Positions 9,428-22,000 of a DNA stretch of 64,000 nucleotides are shown one piece after another. Source of the DNA: Nitrosospira multiformis. GTDB lineage: Bacteria; Pseudomonadota; Gammaproteobacteria; Burkholderiales; Nitrosomonadaceae. Position numbers and translations under genes: made by a program. Location: assembly GCF_900103165.1 (NCBI RefSeq), contig NZ_FNKY01000001.1:434001-498000 (forward strand), in the 5' to 3' direction. The notes beneath the pieces were generated by a model, which had not been told where the DNA came from, did not search any database, and worked only from the letters and a program-made list of their open reading frames with translations. Every line of letters begins with the position of its first letter. The stretch's first letter is position 1.

Positions 9428-10750
9428 CTACTGATCTTTCCGTTCTTGCATCAATTCTTCAATCTCCACCACCGTCTTAGGGGCAGCCAACGTCAATACT
9501 TCGCATCCGGTTTCTGTTACCACCACATCGTCTTCGATACGCACACCAATATTCCAGAAATGCCGGGGCACGTTATCCGCGGGGTGGACGTAGCAACCCG
9601 GTTCCACTGTCAGGGTCATTCCCGGTTGTAGTGGACGCCATTCTCCATTGTGCTTGTATTCACCCGCGTCGTGCACATCGAGCCCCAGCCAGTGACCGGT
9701 GCGGTGCATGTAAAAACGCTTATAGTCTTCCGACTGTATGACCGTATCCACACTACCATGGCATAGACCAAAATCAATAAAACCCTGAACCAGCACCCGC
9801 AGCGCCGCTTCATGCGGCGCGTCCCAGGGGCTGCCTGGCTGCACCGCGCTTATCGCCGCCGCCTGCGCCGACAGCACCAGTTGATACAGATCCTTTTGTG
9901 CCGGGCTGAATCTTCCATCCACGGGGAAGGTGCGCGTGATGTCGGACGCATAGCCATCCAACTCGCAGCCCGCGTCAATCAGTAACAAATCACCCGCATT
10001 CAGGGGAGCGTTGTTCTCGATATAGTGCAATACACAGGCGTTGGCGCCGCCTGCGACGATAGACGTATAGGCGGGTGCTTGCGCCCCATGACGGCGGAAC
10101 TCATGCAGCAGTCCGGCCTCCACTTCATATTCGCTCATACCGGGCCGGGTTTCCCGCATTGCACGGCGATGGGCGCCACTGGAAATCTCGGCCGCGCGGC
10201 GCATGACCTGAAGTTCTTCCGTGCTTTTGAATAGACGCATCTCATCCAGCAGAGGACGGACATCATGAATTCCGGCGGGCGCGGTGATTCCGCTCCGCGT
10301 CTGTTGCCGTACTTGATTGATCCAGCCGGTTACACGTGTGTCCCATGCTGTATCGTGTCCCAACGAGTAATGCACAGTGGGCTGGTTTGCCAGTAATCCC
10401 GGCAGCATGTCGTCCAGCCTGCATATAGGGTAGGCCTCATCGAAATCGAATGTATTTCGCGCAGCCTCGGGGCCATAACGGAAACCATCCCAGATTTCCC
10501 GCTCCAGATCCTTGTCGCGGCAGAACAGTATCTGTCTGGACATCTCCCCATTGGCCTCCGCCACAATCACCAGTACCGCCTCCGGTTCGCGGAAACCTGT
10601 CAGGTAATAGAAATAGCTGTCGAAGCGATAGGGATAATACGCATCGCGATTCCGCACCTGTTCCGGTGCGGTGGGAATGATGGCAACACCTTTTTGCATC
10701 CGGGATGCCAAATGCCGGCGGCGCTCACGAAATGATTTAATTGGGATCAT
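9428..10750 (-). CDS. pepP: Xaa-Pro aminopeptidase P
   Basis: PepP removes N-terminal residues preceding proline, using two Mn ions. The 440-residue length and pita-bread fold match. Metal ligands are visible: the Asp pair in LLIDAGCELDGYASDITRTF, the His in HRTGHWLGLDVHD, the Glu in LTVEPGCYV and the Glu in VRIEDDVVVTE. The N-terminal creatinase-like domain carries YYPYRFDSYFYYLTGF. It lies in the leftward amgK-murU-pepP-ubiH run with 66 bp to murU. Confidence 0.95.
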   Translation of the reverse strand: MIPIKSFRERRRHLASRMQKGVAIIPTAPEQVRNRDAYYPYRFDSYFYYLTGFREPEAVLVIVAEANGEMSRQILFCRDKDLEREIWDGFRYGPEAARNTFDFDEAYPICRLDDMLPGLLANQPTVHYSLGHDTAWDTRVTGWINQVRQQTRSGITAPAGIHDVRPLLDEMRLFKSTEELQVMRRAAEISSGAHRRAMRETRPGMSEYEVEAGLLHEFRRHGAQAPAYTSIVAGGANACVLHYIENNAPLNAGDLLLIDAGCELDGYASDITRTFPVDGRFSPAQKDLYQLVLSAQAAAISAVQPGSPWDAPHEAALRVLVQGFIDFGLCHGSVDTVIQSEDYKRFYMHRTGHWLGLDVHDAGEYKHNGEWRPLQPGMTLTVEPGCYVHPADNVPRHFWNIGVRIEDDVVVTETGCEVLTLAAPKTVVEIEELMQERKDQ

Positions 10751-10816
10751 TACTAATCATTTTTACAGTATTTGCAGGATAACGCAAAGCAAGTATGAAG
10801 GTTTCTCATCCATTTC

Positions 10817-12545
<1,729 letters not shown>

Positions 12546-12648
12546 AATAATCCGCTGATTTGCCTAAATGCCAGAAGTATGAGATTTTATCATGCATGCA
12601 TCACTCCTCATCCAGCCGGATGACGGAGCGACAATCATGGAGGAAATC

Positions 12649-12939
12649 ATGCTCAATCAAAAAGTATTGGACGAAATTGTAACCAAAGTCAATGATCTGC
12701 TGGCGCAGAGCCCCGTGAAGGATGTGGAGAAAAATCTGAGAGTGATGCTGTCGGGAATGTTCACCCGGCTGGATCTGGTAACGCGTGAAGAATTCGAGGT
12801 ACAGCAGGAAGTCGTAAAACGCACGCGCGAAAAATTGACCATGCTGGAAGCGAGGATCGCCGGGCTGGAAAATCCCACGAAATCAGACAGTCTGGATACC
12901 CCAGTAGAAACGTTGGATGATCTTACGGAAACGGAATAA
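12649..12939 (+). CDS. ubiK: Ubiquinone biosynthesis accessory factor UbiK
   Basis: A 96-residue, mainly helical protein of the YqiC/BMFP family, which helps the aerobic ubiquinone complex by binding UbiJ and lipids. It starts LNQKVLDEIVTKVNDLLAQS and has a C-terminal coiled coil (TREEFEVQQEVVKRTREKLT) followed by an acidic tail. The frame extends to an ATG at 12592, but the ATG at 12649 has a strong GGAGGA at 12639-12644 and gives the family's usual length. comM follows on the same strand, 111 bp on. Confidence 0.9.
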   Translation: MLNQKVLDEIVTKVNDLLAQSPVKDVEKNLRVMLSGMFTRLDLVTREEFEVQQEVVKRTREKLTMLEARIAGLENPTKSDSLDTPVETLDDLTETE

Positions 12940-13050
12940 TCGAAATATGCAGGATATGAGAAAACGCTAGAAAATATGCCTCTATGCGATTTCAATCAAC
13001 CCGCATCTACTTGTGTTGATCCTACTTTCTCCTGACTGAGAATTTCTTGC

Positions 13051-14571
13051 ATGCCGCTTGCTATTCTTTATAGCCGCGCTATCTCGGGTATGGAGTCGCC
13101 GCTGGTTACGGTGGAAGCTCACATTGCCAATGGTTTGCCCAGTTTCACCATCGTCGGATTGCCGGAAGCGGAAGTCAAGGAAAGCAAGGACAGGGTGCGG
13201 GCAGCGCTGCAAAACGCGCAATTCGAATTTCCCGCCCGGCGTATTACGGTCAACCTCGCCCCCGCCGATCTCCCCAAGGAAAGCGGACGCTTTGATCTAC
13301 CCATCGCATTGGGCATACTCGCGGCGACGGGGCAAATTCCTTCGAATAAACTCGATCAGTACGAATGGGCGGGCGAACTCGCCCTGACCGGAGAATTGCG
13401 CGCGATACGCGGCGCATTGGCGATGACTTACGGGGCATCGCGTTCGGGGCGCAGTTTCGTGCTACCGCAACAAAACGCCGCCGAGGCCGCTCTGGTTAAG
13501 GAAGCAACAGTCTATCCCGCAACATCATTATTACAGATTTGCGCCCACCTTGCCGGACGCGAGCCGTTGCCGCGTTATATCGCAGATGACGGGGCAAGCG
13601 CGGAAGGCAACCCGGAAACCGGCGTACCTCAATACCCCGGTATGGAGGATGTCAAAGGCCAGGCACATGCGAAGCGCGCCCTGGAAATTGCAGCGGCGGG
13701 CAATCATAGTATGCTGATGGTGGGTCCGCCCGGCACGGGTAAATCCATGCTGGCGGCACGTTTCCCCGGCATTCTGCCATCCATGACCGAAGACGAGGCG
13801 CTTGAATCCGCCGCGATGCAATCCTTGAGCAGCGGAGGTTTCAACGTTGCCCACTGGAAACGCCGCCCTTACCGTTCGCCACATCATACCGCCTCGGGCG
13901 TTGCCCTGGTCGGCGGCGGCAGCAATCCCCGCCCTGGCGAGATCTCATTGGCAATGAATGGCGTGTTGTTTCTCGACGAACTCCCGGAATTTGACCGCAA
14001 AGTGCTGGAGGTACTACGTGAGCCGCTGGAATCGGGGCGTATCACCATATCGCGCGCAGCGCGCCAAGCAGACTTTCCCGCCCGATTCCAGTTGATCGCG
14101 GCGATGAACCCCTGCCCCTGTGGTTACCTCGGACACTACAGCGGGAAATGCCGCTGTACCCCCGATCAGGTGTCCCGTTATCGCGGCAAAATCTCCGGCC
14201 CCCTGCTTGATCGCATCGACATACAGATCGAAGTGCCCGCCGCGCCCCAGGAAGACCTGATGCGCCAGAGTCAGAGTGAATCAAGCAGTTCCATCAGGCA
14301 ACGGGTCGAGTCAGCCTATCAGCGGCAATTGACACGCCAGGACAGGCCCAATGCACGGCTGACGGTGAAGGAAATTGACAAGTACTGCGTGCCTGATACT
14401 TTGGGAGAGAACTTGCTCAAACAAGCCATCAGCCGCTTGAATTTTTCCGCGCGGGCTTATCATCGCGTACTGAAAGTGGCACGCACCATCGCCGATCTGG
14501 CGGCAAGCGACGGTATAACCAGTACGCATATCGCGGAAGCGGTGCAGTACCGGAGGCTGGATAGAAATTAA
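13051..14571 (+). CDS. comM: ComM/YifB-family AAA+ helicase (Mg-chelatase-like)
   Basis: ComM promotes branch migration during natural transformation. The 506-residue protein has an N-terminal Lon-protease-like region (SPLVTVEAHIANGLPSFTIV and NLAPADLPKESGRFDLPIAL), then an AAA+ core with Walker A (VGPPGTGKSMLAARFPGIL, residues about 225-243) and Walker B (GVLFLDELPEFDRKVLEVL). A Cys cluster follows (NPCPCGYLGHYSGKCRCTP). The ubiK-comM order is common in betaproteobacteria. It marks the left border of the accessory island that begins at 14.7 kb. Confidence 0.95.
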   Translation: MPLAILYSRAISGMESPLVTVEAHIANGLPSFTIVGLPEAEVKESKDRVRAALQNAQFEFPARRITVNLAPADLPKESGRFDLPIALGILAATGQIPSNKLDQYEWAGELALTGELRAIRGALAMTYGASRSGRSFVLPQQNAAEAALVKEATVYPATSLLQICAHLAGREPLPRYIADDGASAEGNPETGVPQYPGMEDVKGQAHAKRALEIAAAGNHSMLMVGPPGTGKSMLAARFPGILPSMTEDEALESAAMQSLSSGGFNVAHWKRRPYRSPHHTASGVALVGGGSNPRPGEISLAMNGVLFLDELPEFDRKVLEVLREPLESGRITISRAARQADFPARFQLIAAMNPCPCGYLGHYSGKCRCTPDQVSRYRGKISGPLLDRIDIQIEVPAAPQEDLMRQSQSESSSSIRQRVESAYQRQLTRQDRPNARLTVKEIDKYCVPDTLGENLLKQAISRLNFSARAYHRVLKVARTIADLAASDGITSTHIAEAVQYRRLDRN

Positions 14572-14667
14572 CACGAGATTATTGATCTAACGAGAAATGC
14601 TATGAATCTTGCCTCCAAACTTGATCCGAAACCCAATCCAAGCAATCAATGATATGCTTTGAACGCC

Positions 14668-14696
14668 ACTGGATACCGGCTTCCGCCGGTATGACG
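14668..14696. repeat. REP-like palindromic repeat
   Basis: A perfect 8-bp stem ATACCGGC / GCCGGTAT with a TTCC loop sits inside ACTGGATACCGGCTTCCGCC and the following TATGACG. This is the shape of the widespread 'ctggataccggcttccgccggtatgacg' class of interspersed palindromes. No T-run follows. It lies at the junction between comM and the accessory island. Confidence 0.6.
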
Positions 14697-14740
14697 TTTA
14701 TACTGTTTGCACGCTAAATCCAATAAATCAGGTGAACAAC

Positions 14741-16708
14741 ATGCAAAACAATGAAGCGGGTACACCAATATCCAAGACATATGACGTTGTGATTGTTGGT
14801 GGCGGAATTGCGGGATTGTATTGTTGCCACGAGCTGATCAAGCAGCGTGAATTGCTCAACATCAACAGTATTCTCCTGCTCGAAGCTTCGAAGCGATTTG
14901 GCGGCCGTATAGAAACCTGGTCCTTGCTGAGAACTGATGAGAGGAATGGAGAAGCTATCGGATTCGACGATACGTGGGACCCCTGTAACTGGGATTTCAC
15001 CAGTGGAAAGCCTGATCCTCTTGAAGCACAAGGGGGCAAGCAGTCTCCCTATCGAGGTCCCACCGAAAGACACTCGATAGAAAAAGATGGTGAAGATGTT
15101 GAAAAGCTATCCAGGATTGAATATTTTCGTGCTGAATTCGGGCCCATGAGAATAGAGCCGCGTGATCAGCCTTTATTGCACGCGTTGCTCGACGAACTGG
15201 GAATCAAGGAACAAGCGCCCGGCGAAGAAGAGAGTCTGGACGATTTAGTACCGTTTTCTTCCTATACGTCGGAAGATCCGATGGAACCCCGGTTTACCCT
15301 TCGCGAAGAAGAGGCCAAGCAAAAAACCCCCTTTGACTTGATGATACTGGCCCTCAGGCGTATTTTTGAACTTGTCGATCTCGATAATGCAGAAACACCA
15401 TGGAAGACCAGCGCAGCCAATGAACAGTGGAAAAATTTGACGGAAGAAGCCTTCTTTTATCGCCACTACTGGAAAGGAGAGTTGCTCGAATGGATCCAGA
15501 ATATTACTGACGAAGATCTGGAAGTCATTAGAAAAACCGCGAGTTTCAGAGGCCAGCCGCTATGGAACCTGGGCTTCTGGAATATCCTCAGTGATGTGTT
15601 AAGCCACTACGCCGTGGTCAAGATAAGGGACTGGGGGAGTTACTACCACTTCGTACATGAAAATTTAAATGCCGCGGAGTGGATTATTTTCTGGCTTAGG
15701 GCGATTCGAAGTACCGGATCGCTTCGCGGCATTCGAGGAGGAATGAGCCGGATTATCTGGAAGCTCCTGGAAAAGCTTTATGAAGAAGGAAAAAATAATC
15801 CTGCATTATGCATTCAGAAAGGCAGAAAGGTGCTGGGTCTTCAATCCGATGGTGACGGAGTGAATGTCATTGTCGAGAATGAGAAAAACGTCATCAAGGC
15901 GCGGAGAGTGATTCTTGCCTTGCCCAAGCGCCCGCTCGAAGAAATATCCTGGAATGGAGGCCCGCCGCAAGGTACGCTCAAAGCAGCGCTGAACGCCGTT
16001 ACTTGCCTCCCCCTGTTAAAGTGCTTCTTCGTTTTCGAAAAACCCTGGTGGGAAGACAACAGGCCTCTTAATCGCAGCGCCGCGGATATTCCTACACGAG
16101 AGTTGCTCTATGTAAAAAGCAACGATGGGACCAAAGGGCTTATCATGGTCTACACAGACCGTCCGGCAATTACGTTCTGGTCCGATTACTTGAGAACAAT
16201 CGAGTGCAATCATAATTACCTCGATCAAGCACCATCAGAAGACCCTCAACTTGAGAGCCAGGAAATAGCCAGCGTCTGGTTCTTGAAGTTGAAGAAGGAA
16301 GTCCCGCACCCAAACGCCGGGGATGCGCCCCAAACACTCTATTTTAGTGACGGGAGCCCGGTTATTGTGAAAGAGCCCGGCTACCCTCGGTTGTGGCAGC
16401 GTTTCGTGCAGTTTGCGAGGGACTATGAGCACCATGATTTTACGCAGGACCGCCTCCTCGCCTGCGGAATGCGCGACTGGGGCAAGAGCCCCTTTGGCGC
16501 GGCGGCTCATGGATGGCTGCCGGGAGTGATGTCCTGGAGACATATTGAGTTCCTTGAGGCATTTTCCTTGAATCAGAATGCCTCGGAAAGAAAGAACATC
16601 CACATTTGCGGGGAAGCATTTTCTGACTACCAGGGTTTCATAGAGGGCTCACTTCGATCCGCAAGACGCGTCCTGCGCAGCATTGAGAAACAGGCAAAAT
16701 CAATATAA
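14741..16708 (+). CDS. Flavin-containing amine oxidase family protein
   Basis: A 655-residue FAD protein. The dinucleotide-binding motif is VVIVGGGIAGLYCCHELI near the N-terminus, followed by LLLEASKRFGGRIETW. The C-terminal flavin segment is NIHICGEAFSDYQGFIEGSL, typical of the L-amino-acid/monoamine oxidase superfamily. The protein is longer than usual because of an inserted middle region, and no signal peptide is seen, so it should be cytosolic. The substrate is unknown. The ATG at 14741 is preferred over the GTG at 14732 because AGGTGA lies five bases upstream. The next gene (SLOG-membrane protein) starts 27 bp downstream on the same strand, suggesting an operon. Confidence 0.82.
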   Translation: MQNNEAGTPISKTYDVVIVGGGIAGLYCCHELIKQRELLNINSILLLEASKRFGGRIETWSLLRTDERNGEAIGFDDTWDPCNWDFTSGKPDPLEAQGGKQSPYRGPTERHSIEKDGEDVEKLSRIEYFRAEFGPMRIEPRDQPLLHALLDELGIKEQAPGEEESLDDLVPFSSYTSEDPMEPRFTLREEEAKQKTPFDLMILALRRIFELVDLDNAETPWKTSAANEQWKNLTEEAFFYRHYWKGELLEWIQNITDEDLEVIRKTASFRGQPLWNLGFWNILSDVLSHYAVVKIRDWGSYYHFVHENLNAAEWIIFWLRAIRSTGSLRGIRGGMSRIIWKLLEKLYEEGKNNPALCIQKGRKVLGLQSDGDGVNVIVENEKNVIKARRVILALPKRPLEEISWNGGPPQGTLKAALNAVTCLPLLKCFFVFEKPWWEDNRPLNRSAADIPTRELLYVKSNDGTKGLIMVYTDRPAITFWSDYLRTIECNHNYLDQAPSEDPQLESQEIASVWFLKLKKEVPHPNAGDAPQTLYFSDGSPVIVKEPGYPRLWQRFVQFARDYEHHDFTQDRLLACGMRDWGKSPFGAAAHGWLPGVMSWRHIEFLEAFSLNQNASERKNIHICGEAFSDYQGFIEGSLRSARRVLRSIEKQAKSI

Positions 16709-16735
16709 TTAAATAAACTGGACACTACTGGCAAA

Positions 16736-18934
16736 ATGTCTTCAATCATCAATAAGCAAAGCTCAGTAAATTCTCCTTCCCCATCGAAAAATGATGCTCC
16801 TAGTCTTCCACGATTAGTACTACGGATTGGCTTTGCAGGTAATAAAGATTTAGCAAATAGCGAGTGTCCTCAGCTTAAAATAACGCTAGATGGTATTTTA
16901 CAAATACTTGGAGACGAGCTAACAAACATTGCACCTTATGGTTCCGATAGCAGTAATGATACAAGCTTCTCAAAATTTTTTTCAAGCGCACCGCCTTTAC
17001 TACGATTAATAACGGGTTTATGTGAAGGGGCTGACGCCATTGCTGGGGAAGCTTTAGAAGAAATCAATAAAACTTCAGATCCTGGAAAAGATTTTCGGCG
17101 CTTTAATTCTGAGTTAGCAGCCATCCTACCGTTTGATGTCGTAACTTATCGTCAGTGCCGTGATGAAAGCTTTCGTAATGAGTTTGATAGACAACTTGCT
17201 GTTTGTAGCTGGATTCAGGTACTCGACGGTATTTACGATAAGCCTGATGATTCAGAATTGAATAAATTGTCATCTGAGCAAGAAAAAAAGAATCGTCGAG
17301 ATCTGGCTAATCTACGACGTGCCCGTGCTTATCGAGCGCAGGGTGCGTTTTTATTGCGTCATAGCGATATATTGATAGCTGCTGCCAATCCTGATGCTAA
17401 TAAAGACAAAGCTGGAGGCACCATGGAAACAATCCGATCCGCCTTGGCGTTTGGTCTGCCGGTTATATTTATTAATACTGGTAAAGAAAATAATAATGTC
17501 CAATTGATTGATCCAGGCAACCCGAATGAAAATCTCAATTCAGTACTAGCAGAACCAGCTCCAAGTTATGAAGAATATAAAGCCCGGCTGATAGCTTGGG
17601 TTAATCAATTGGCTATTGGATTCGATAAGTCTACCAAGTTCGATAATAAATACGACACAGATCTATTGCGGGAGTATTTTGGCTTTGAAAGGAAAACCAA
17701 TAAATGGAATATCTGGTTTCGTGAAAAGAGCGGATACTCTAAATTACTTAAATGGTCTTTCCAGTTCCGTAGAAAATGCTGGGGAAATTTCAGATCATTT
17801 TTCCGCTCCGGCCTCTCTCCAAAGCAAGAAAAAACTCACGAACCTTTCCAATCCTATCGAGAACGGGCAAGACAGCTAAATTATCTTTACAGTGATTTAT
17901 ATCGCGGTGCCTTTCTTTCAAATTACCTCATGGCGATTGGGGCAGTGTTTTTAGCTACTGTTAGCTTGACCTTATTGACTGGAGTAACCCCAAATAACCA
18001 ACCACCTTTGGCTCTCCTGATTATATTAGGCACACTAAAATTAATCATCGTGACATATATTTTGCTTAATACTAAACAAGCTAATATCGGAGAATGGAAC
18101 GAAAAAGCCATTGACTATCGTTATCTTGCAGAAAGACTGCGCAGTATGTATTACCTTCCGCTTGCGGGAAGCCATCAACCACCCAAAACCACCTCTTTTA
18201 CCTCACGTAAAATTCGACAAAGTGCAGCCGATTGGTTATTTAACTCCCTAGTTCGGGCCATTTCTCCCGCAGACTTGAAGGACACAAAACCGGTGGAAAT
18301 TCAAAGCAATAGTGGAAATGGTACTGTAACTATAAAAAAACTACTTACTATTTCCGCTGAAGATACTGTCACCCAGGTACGTGACTGCTGGATTGGTGAG
18401 CAAATTAAATATCATGAAAGTAATGCACTTACCATGGGAGATATGAACGCATTCATCGAAAAGACCGCTTCCAATTTGAACAGGATAGTTATAGCTATTG
18501 TATGCTTTGATTTGATTTTGATTGGCGGTGAACAACTCCATTTGTATTCCGAATACTGGGAAAATTTTGCTAAAGCTGCAACACCCTGGTTAATCACGAT
18601 TTCAGTCATTCTTCCTGCCATTATTGCTGCCCTGGGTGGTATCCGCTTTCAAGCAGAATGCCAGCGATTGGCGGAACGTTCTGAAGTGATGCGAACGATA
18701 TTGGAGAAACGTGATTTGGTTTTGGTCGATCAAACTCTCAATCGTATCGTTTGTGACAAGAAATTAGCCCATTCGCAACCGGCCTGTTCACGGCTAATGG
18801 ATTCTACTGACAGTTATATAGGAGGTTGGGCGCTCGATTCCTTGCATCTAACCGAACATGTTGCAATCAGCTTTTCGCAAGAAGTATCCGAATGGTCTGT
18901 TTTGTATGCTAGGGAAGTTAGTGATCCAGGATGA
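16736..18934 (+). CDS. SLOG-like nucleotide-sensor protein with two SLATT-like membrane modules
   Basis: A 732-residue protein. Residues about 28-250 look like a Rossmann-type SLOG/TIR-like ligand-binding domain: LRIGFAGNKDL, LITGLCEGADAIAGEAL, and RHSDILIAAANPD followed by GGTMETIRSALAFGLPVIFI. After a basic linker come four membrane helices at about 394-416, 425-445, 583-600 and 617-638. Each pair is followed by a helix of the type seen in SMODS/SLOG-associated 2TM (SLATT) effectors (YRYLAERLRSMYYLP and AECQRLAERSEVMRTILE). In such systems the sensor binds a signalling nucleotide and the membrane part is thought to form pores. Base composition is clearly more AT-rich than the flanking genes. 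Domain assignment is by eye. Confidence 0.72.
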   Translation: MSSIINKQSSVNSPSPSKNDAPSLPRLVLRIGFAGNKDLANSECPQLKITLDGILQILGDELTNIAPYGSDSSNDTSFSKFFSSAPPLLRLITGLCEGADAIAGEALEEINKTSDPGKDFRRFNSELAAILPFDVVTYRQCRDESFRNEFDRQLAVCSWIQVLDGIYDKPDDSELNKLSSEQEKKNRRDLANLRRARAYRAQGAFLLRHSDILIAAANPDANKDKAGGTMETIRSALAFGLPVIFINTGKENNNVQLIDPGNPNENLNSVLAEPAPSYEEYKARLIAWVNQLAIGFDKSTKFDNKYDTDLLREYFGFERKTNKWNIWFREKSGYSKLLKWSFQFRRKCWGNFRSFFRSGLSPKQEKTHEPFQSYRERARQLNYLYSDLYRGAFLSNYLMAIGAVFLATVSLTLLTGVTPNNQPPLALLIILGTLKLIIVTYILLNTKQANIGEWNEKAIDYRYLAERLRSMYYLPLAGSHQPPKTTSFTSRKIRQSAADWLFNSLVRAISPADLKDTKPVEIQSNSGNGTVTIKKLLTISAEDTVTQVRDCWIGEQIKYHESNALTMGDMNAFIEKTASNLNRIVIAIVCFDLILIGGEQLHLYSEYWENFAKAATPWLITISVILPAIIAALGGIRFQAECQRLAERSEVMRTILEKRDLVLVDQTLNRIVCDKKLAHSQPACSRLMDSTDSYIGGWALDSLHLTEHVAISFSQEVSEWSVLYAREVSDPG

Positions 18935-19059
18935 AAATTTCCTTCAAGCGTCAAAAATTGAAATATGCTCGCGAGATTTATTCCTTTAAGCTGTTCGTTT
19001 AATTGAAATTATAGAGATTGAAACTAAACAATTGGCAATTCGATTATCTTATCCAAGAT

Positions 19060-22000
19060 TTAATGATTGACCCGTTGTTGCAATAATTGCGATCTTTGAA
19101 TAACCTGTATTTGCCTCAGAAAATCACTTCGCTCCAGTTCTGTCCATGATTTTCCCATTTGCTTGCTAACACGGGCCAATAGGCAGTCAGGATTTTCCTC
19201 CACATGTTTAAGACGTTCTTTAATCCAGAATTGCAAAACCTCGCCCTCGTCATTATTTTTTTGCATTTTAACAATGTTTCTAAATGCTTGATATGCATGC
19301 TCCAATACCCAGATTTCATCATCAAGTAACCAACATTCAATTTTTTGGGTATGATTTTTCAAATAGCTTACATAGCCTGTGTCATAGCCACTCAGATCAG
19401 ATTCCATTTCTCCTACAATACCAAAAAGGCCTTCTGCAATCAGCGCACGCACATGACAGTTCGGGTGGTCGTAATATTCATTCCAACAATGCTCCATACG
19501 AAGAATACCTTTGCCCTTATAATCACACAGATCTAAATGCCGGATTAGATAACAAGCTTCTGATGTTCCTAGAATAATCCGCCAATTTGCAATGCCTGAA
19601 TCATTTTCCGAAGAATCCAAAGATTCCATTAATTGATCGAGAATATCAAAACAGGTATCTCGCCAATCTGACTCACTTCCCAATAAAGGAAAAATCGCCG
19701 CTCCTTTTTCACATACTTGCCACAACGGGTGAGTAAATATCAATTTCAGTAGTTCCACTGCCATGTTAACCCGGTGCCGATATTCTGCCCCCTTTCGGGT
19801 TAACCAGCTATGAATCACATCAATATCTTCATCGCTGAATTCCGTTTTGTACGGAATTCTTGTTAGAATTTTCCATTTCTCACCAGCTTCATTTTCAAAC
19901 TTAGCAATGCGCTCTTGCCGTGCCCGTATCGCACTAACCTCTCGCTCTACTTCCACTTGAAAACTTGTTGTATCACGGTTGAGCTGCTGACCTTGCTCTT
20001 TCAGTAATGCAAGAGCAGCGATAACATCAAGTCGGGTATACATCCAGATAGGATCCCAGAAAGCAGAAATGAGATCCGATTGATCTAGCTTTGCTATTAT
20101 ACTTTTGGCATGTCCATGTTTACTTTGTAACGCCAGATTCAATAACACGTCGCCAAGCACCGATTGACAAAAATAGATATCGGTGTCTGAAACTTTCTTC
20201 AACCATCGTTCGACTTGTGATTGTATTTTTCCGGTCTTGCTTTCCTTTTTTGCAATTTCTCCTACTGCATAACTACCCATTTCTTGTTGATCTACGTCGA
20301 AGACGTCCAACAAATAATCGATCTCGATAGCCGCACATCCCGCTTGATTTTCTTTTAGTAGACGATAATAGCGTTCTGCCTGACCGCATCCGGCAGAATA
20401 ACGGATAACATATTCATTTAACTCTAACATCTGTGGTATGAGGTTCTGCCACCCCATTATCTGAGTTTTTCCAATCCAACGAATCACACTCTCAGTTATA
20501 TCTGTTGCAACTGTATCTTTTACAAGATTAAATAACTTTTGTTCATCCATTTCTTCTAGAACACGTAATGCCGTATTGGCCGTTTCCCCGTAAAATGGAT
20601 CTAGGTCGCGTTCGGTTTTTTTTAAAACCGGTATCAGTAAAGGTAATGTGCTAGCAACGATGTTTCTCGTCTCTGGGAAACTGCTCACCCATTCTAGTAT
20701 GTTAACGGATTGATTAATGTATTCGTATTTCTTGGAAGCATAAGCACTTGATAAATTTTTTTTATTTTTATATAAGTAATCCCATATCTTTAGCAGGTGA
20801 AAACCGCCATGCCGGACCCAATATTCATTGGATGGCGCTACTGTATTAATAAATTCTTTGGTTTTATGAAAAAATTCTTTGGACTCATCAAAACAAAAAT
20901 CAGCCAACTTGCGATCACCCTCTTCACTTTGAATCCAGAAATTACTAGTACGTCTTGTGTTGTCATCCATCAACCAATCAGTAAGGGATTTGTGATAAGG
21001 CGCATATCTGATTGGATTCTCATACATTGATAGAAATTGTTTCAGAGCGCGCAATCGATCTTGAAAGTTGTAGTCGTTTAAATCCGGTGCCGCAGTTCTT
21101 AAAACTGATTCCTCCAGCGGTTCACGCGCGGAGCAAATCATTTCCAGGATTGGCCGTAGTTCTGAGTATTTGTCTTTCTCTCCAAAATGTCGTTGAAAAA
21201 ACTCCTCGTAAATACCATGTAAGCCTTCCGGCCATTCGTTTATTCGGCGCAGGGAAAAAGTTTGCTGATTACAAGAGCTTGGTGAGGCTCCAATTTCATT
21301 AAGGGCAGTGCTAGCATATAAAAAATTACCGCTACCACATTTGATCAAAGTTCTAATAATCTTTTCTCTAAAGTCCCCAATTGTCATTGAAAATTCAGAA
21401 GCAACTTTCTCAAGTTCTTGTTGATGATTATCGTTTTTTGTCAGTCGATAGTTGATATAGCTCTTCAAATCATCAATATTCTTTTCATCACTCGCCCGTA
21501 GCTCAATATGATTTTTAATCCGATTTAAAACAGCATCCACTCTACGCGTAGTTGCGACAATCCTTAACCATTTCGGAAAATGTTTTAGTGTATCGGCTAA
21601 GAGGCTAACTATCGTTTTACCATCTGACTGAAGCGTGAGCGCCTCGTCTAACGCATCGATCAAAATGTAGCAAACACCAGACTTAGGAGGTGGTAGCTTA
21701 TTCAAAACTGTCAAGACACCATGCTCAAATGCAATCGAGGGATCCTTTTGACATTTGTCTTCAATTAAAATCCAATCATTTAATTGATTCTTATATTCCT
21801 TCAAACGACTGGCAATCATCGCTGCAATGCTTTGCACGAATCTCCAAGATTCGAGTGTGAGCTCTAAACCCGCTTGACAACAATGATGTGCAATGATTTG
21901 ATTCGAAACATCATTATTAATCAGTTGCGCAACAATTGCTGATTTACCAATACCGGGATCCCCTGTAATAAGGAAAGCTTTAGATGCCTCAGGAGTTTCA

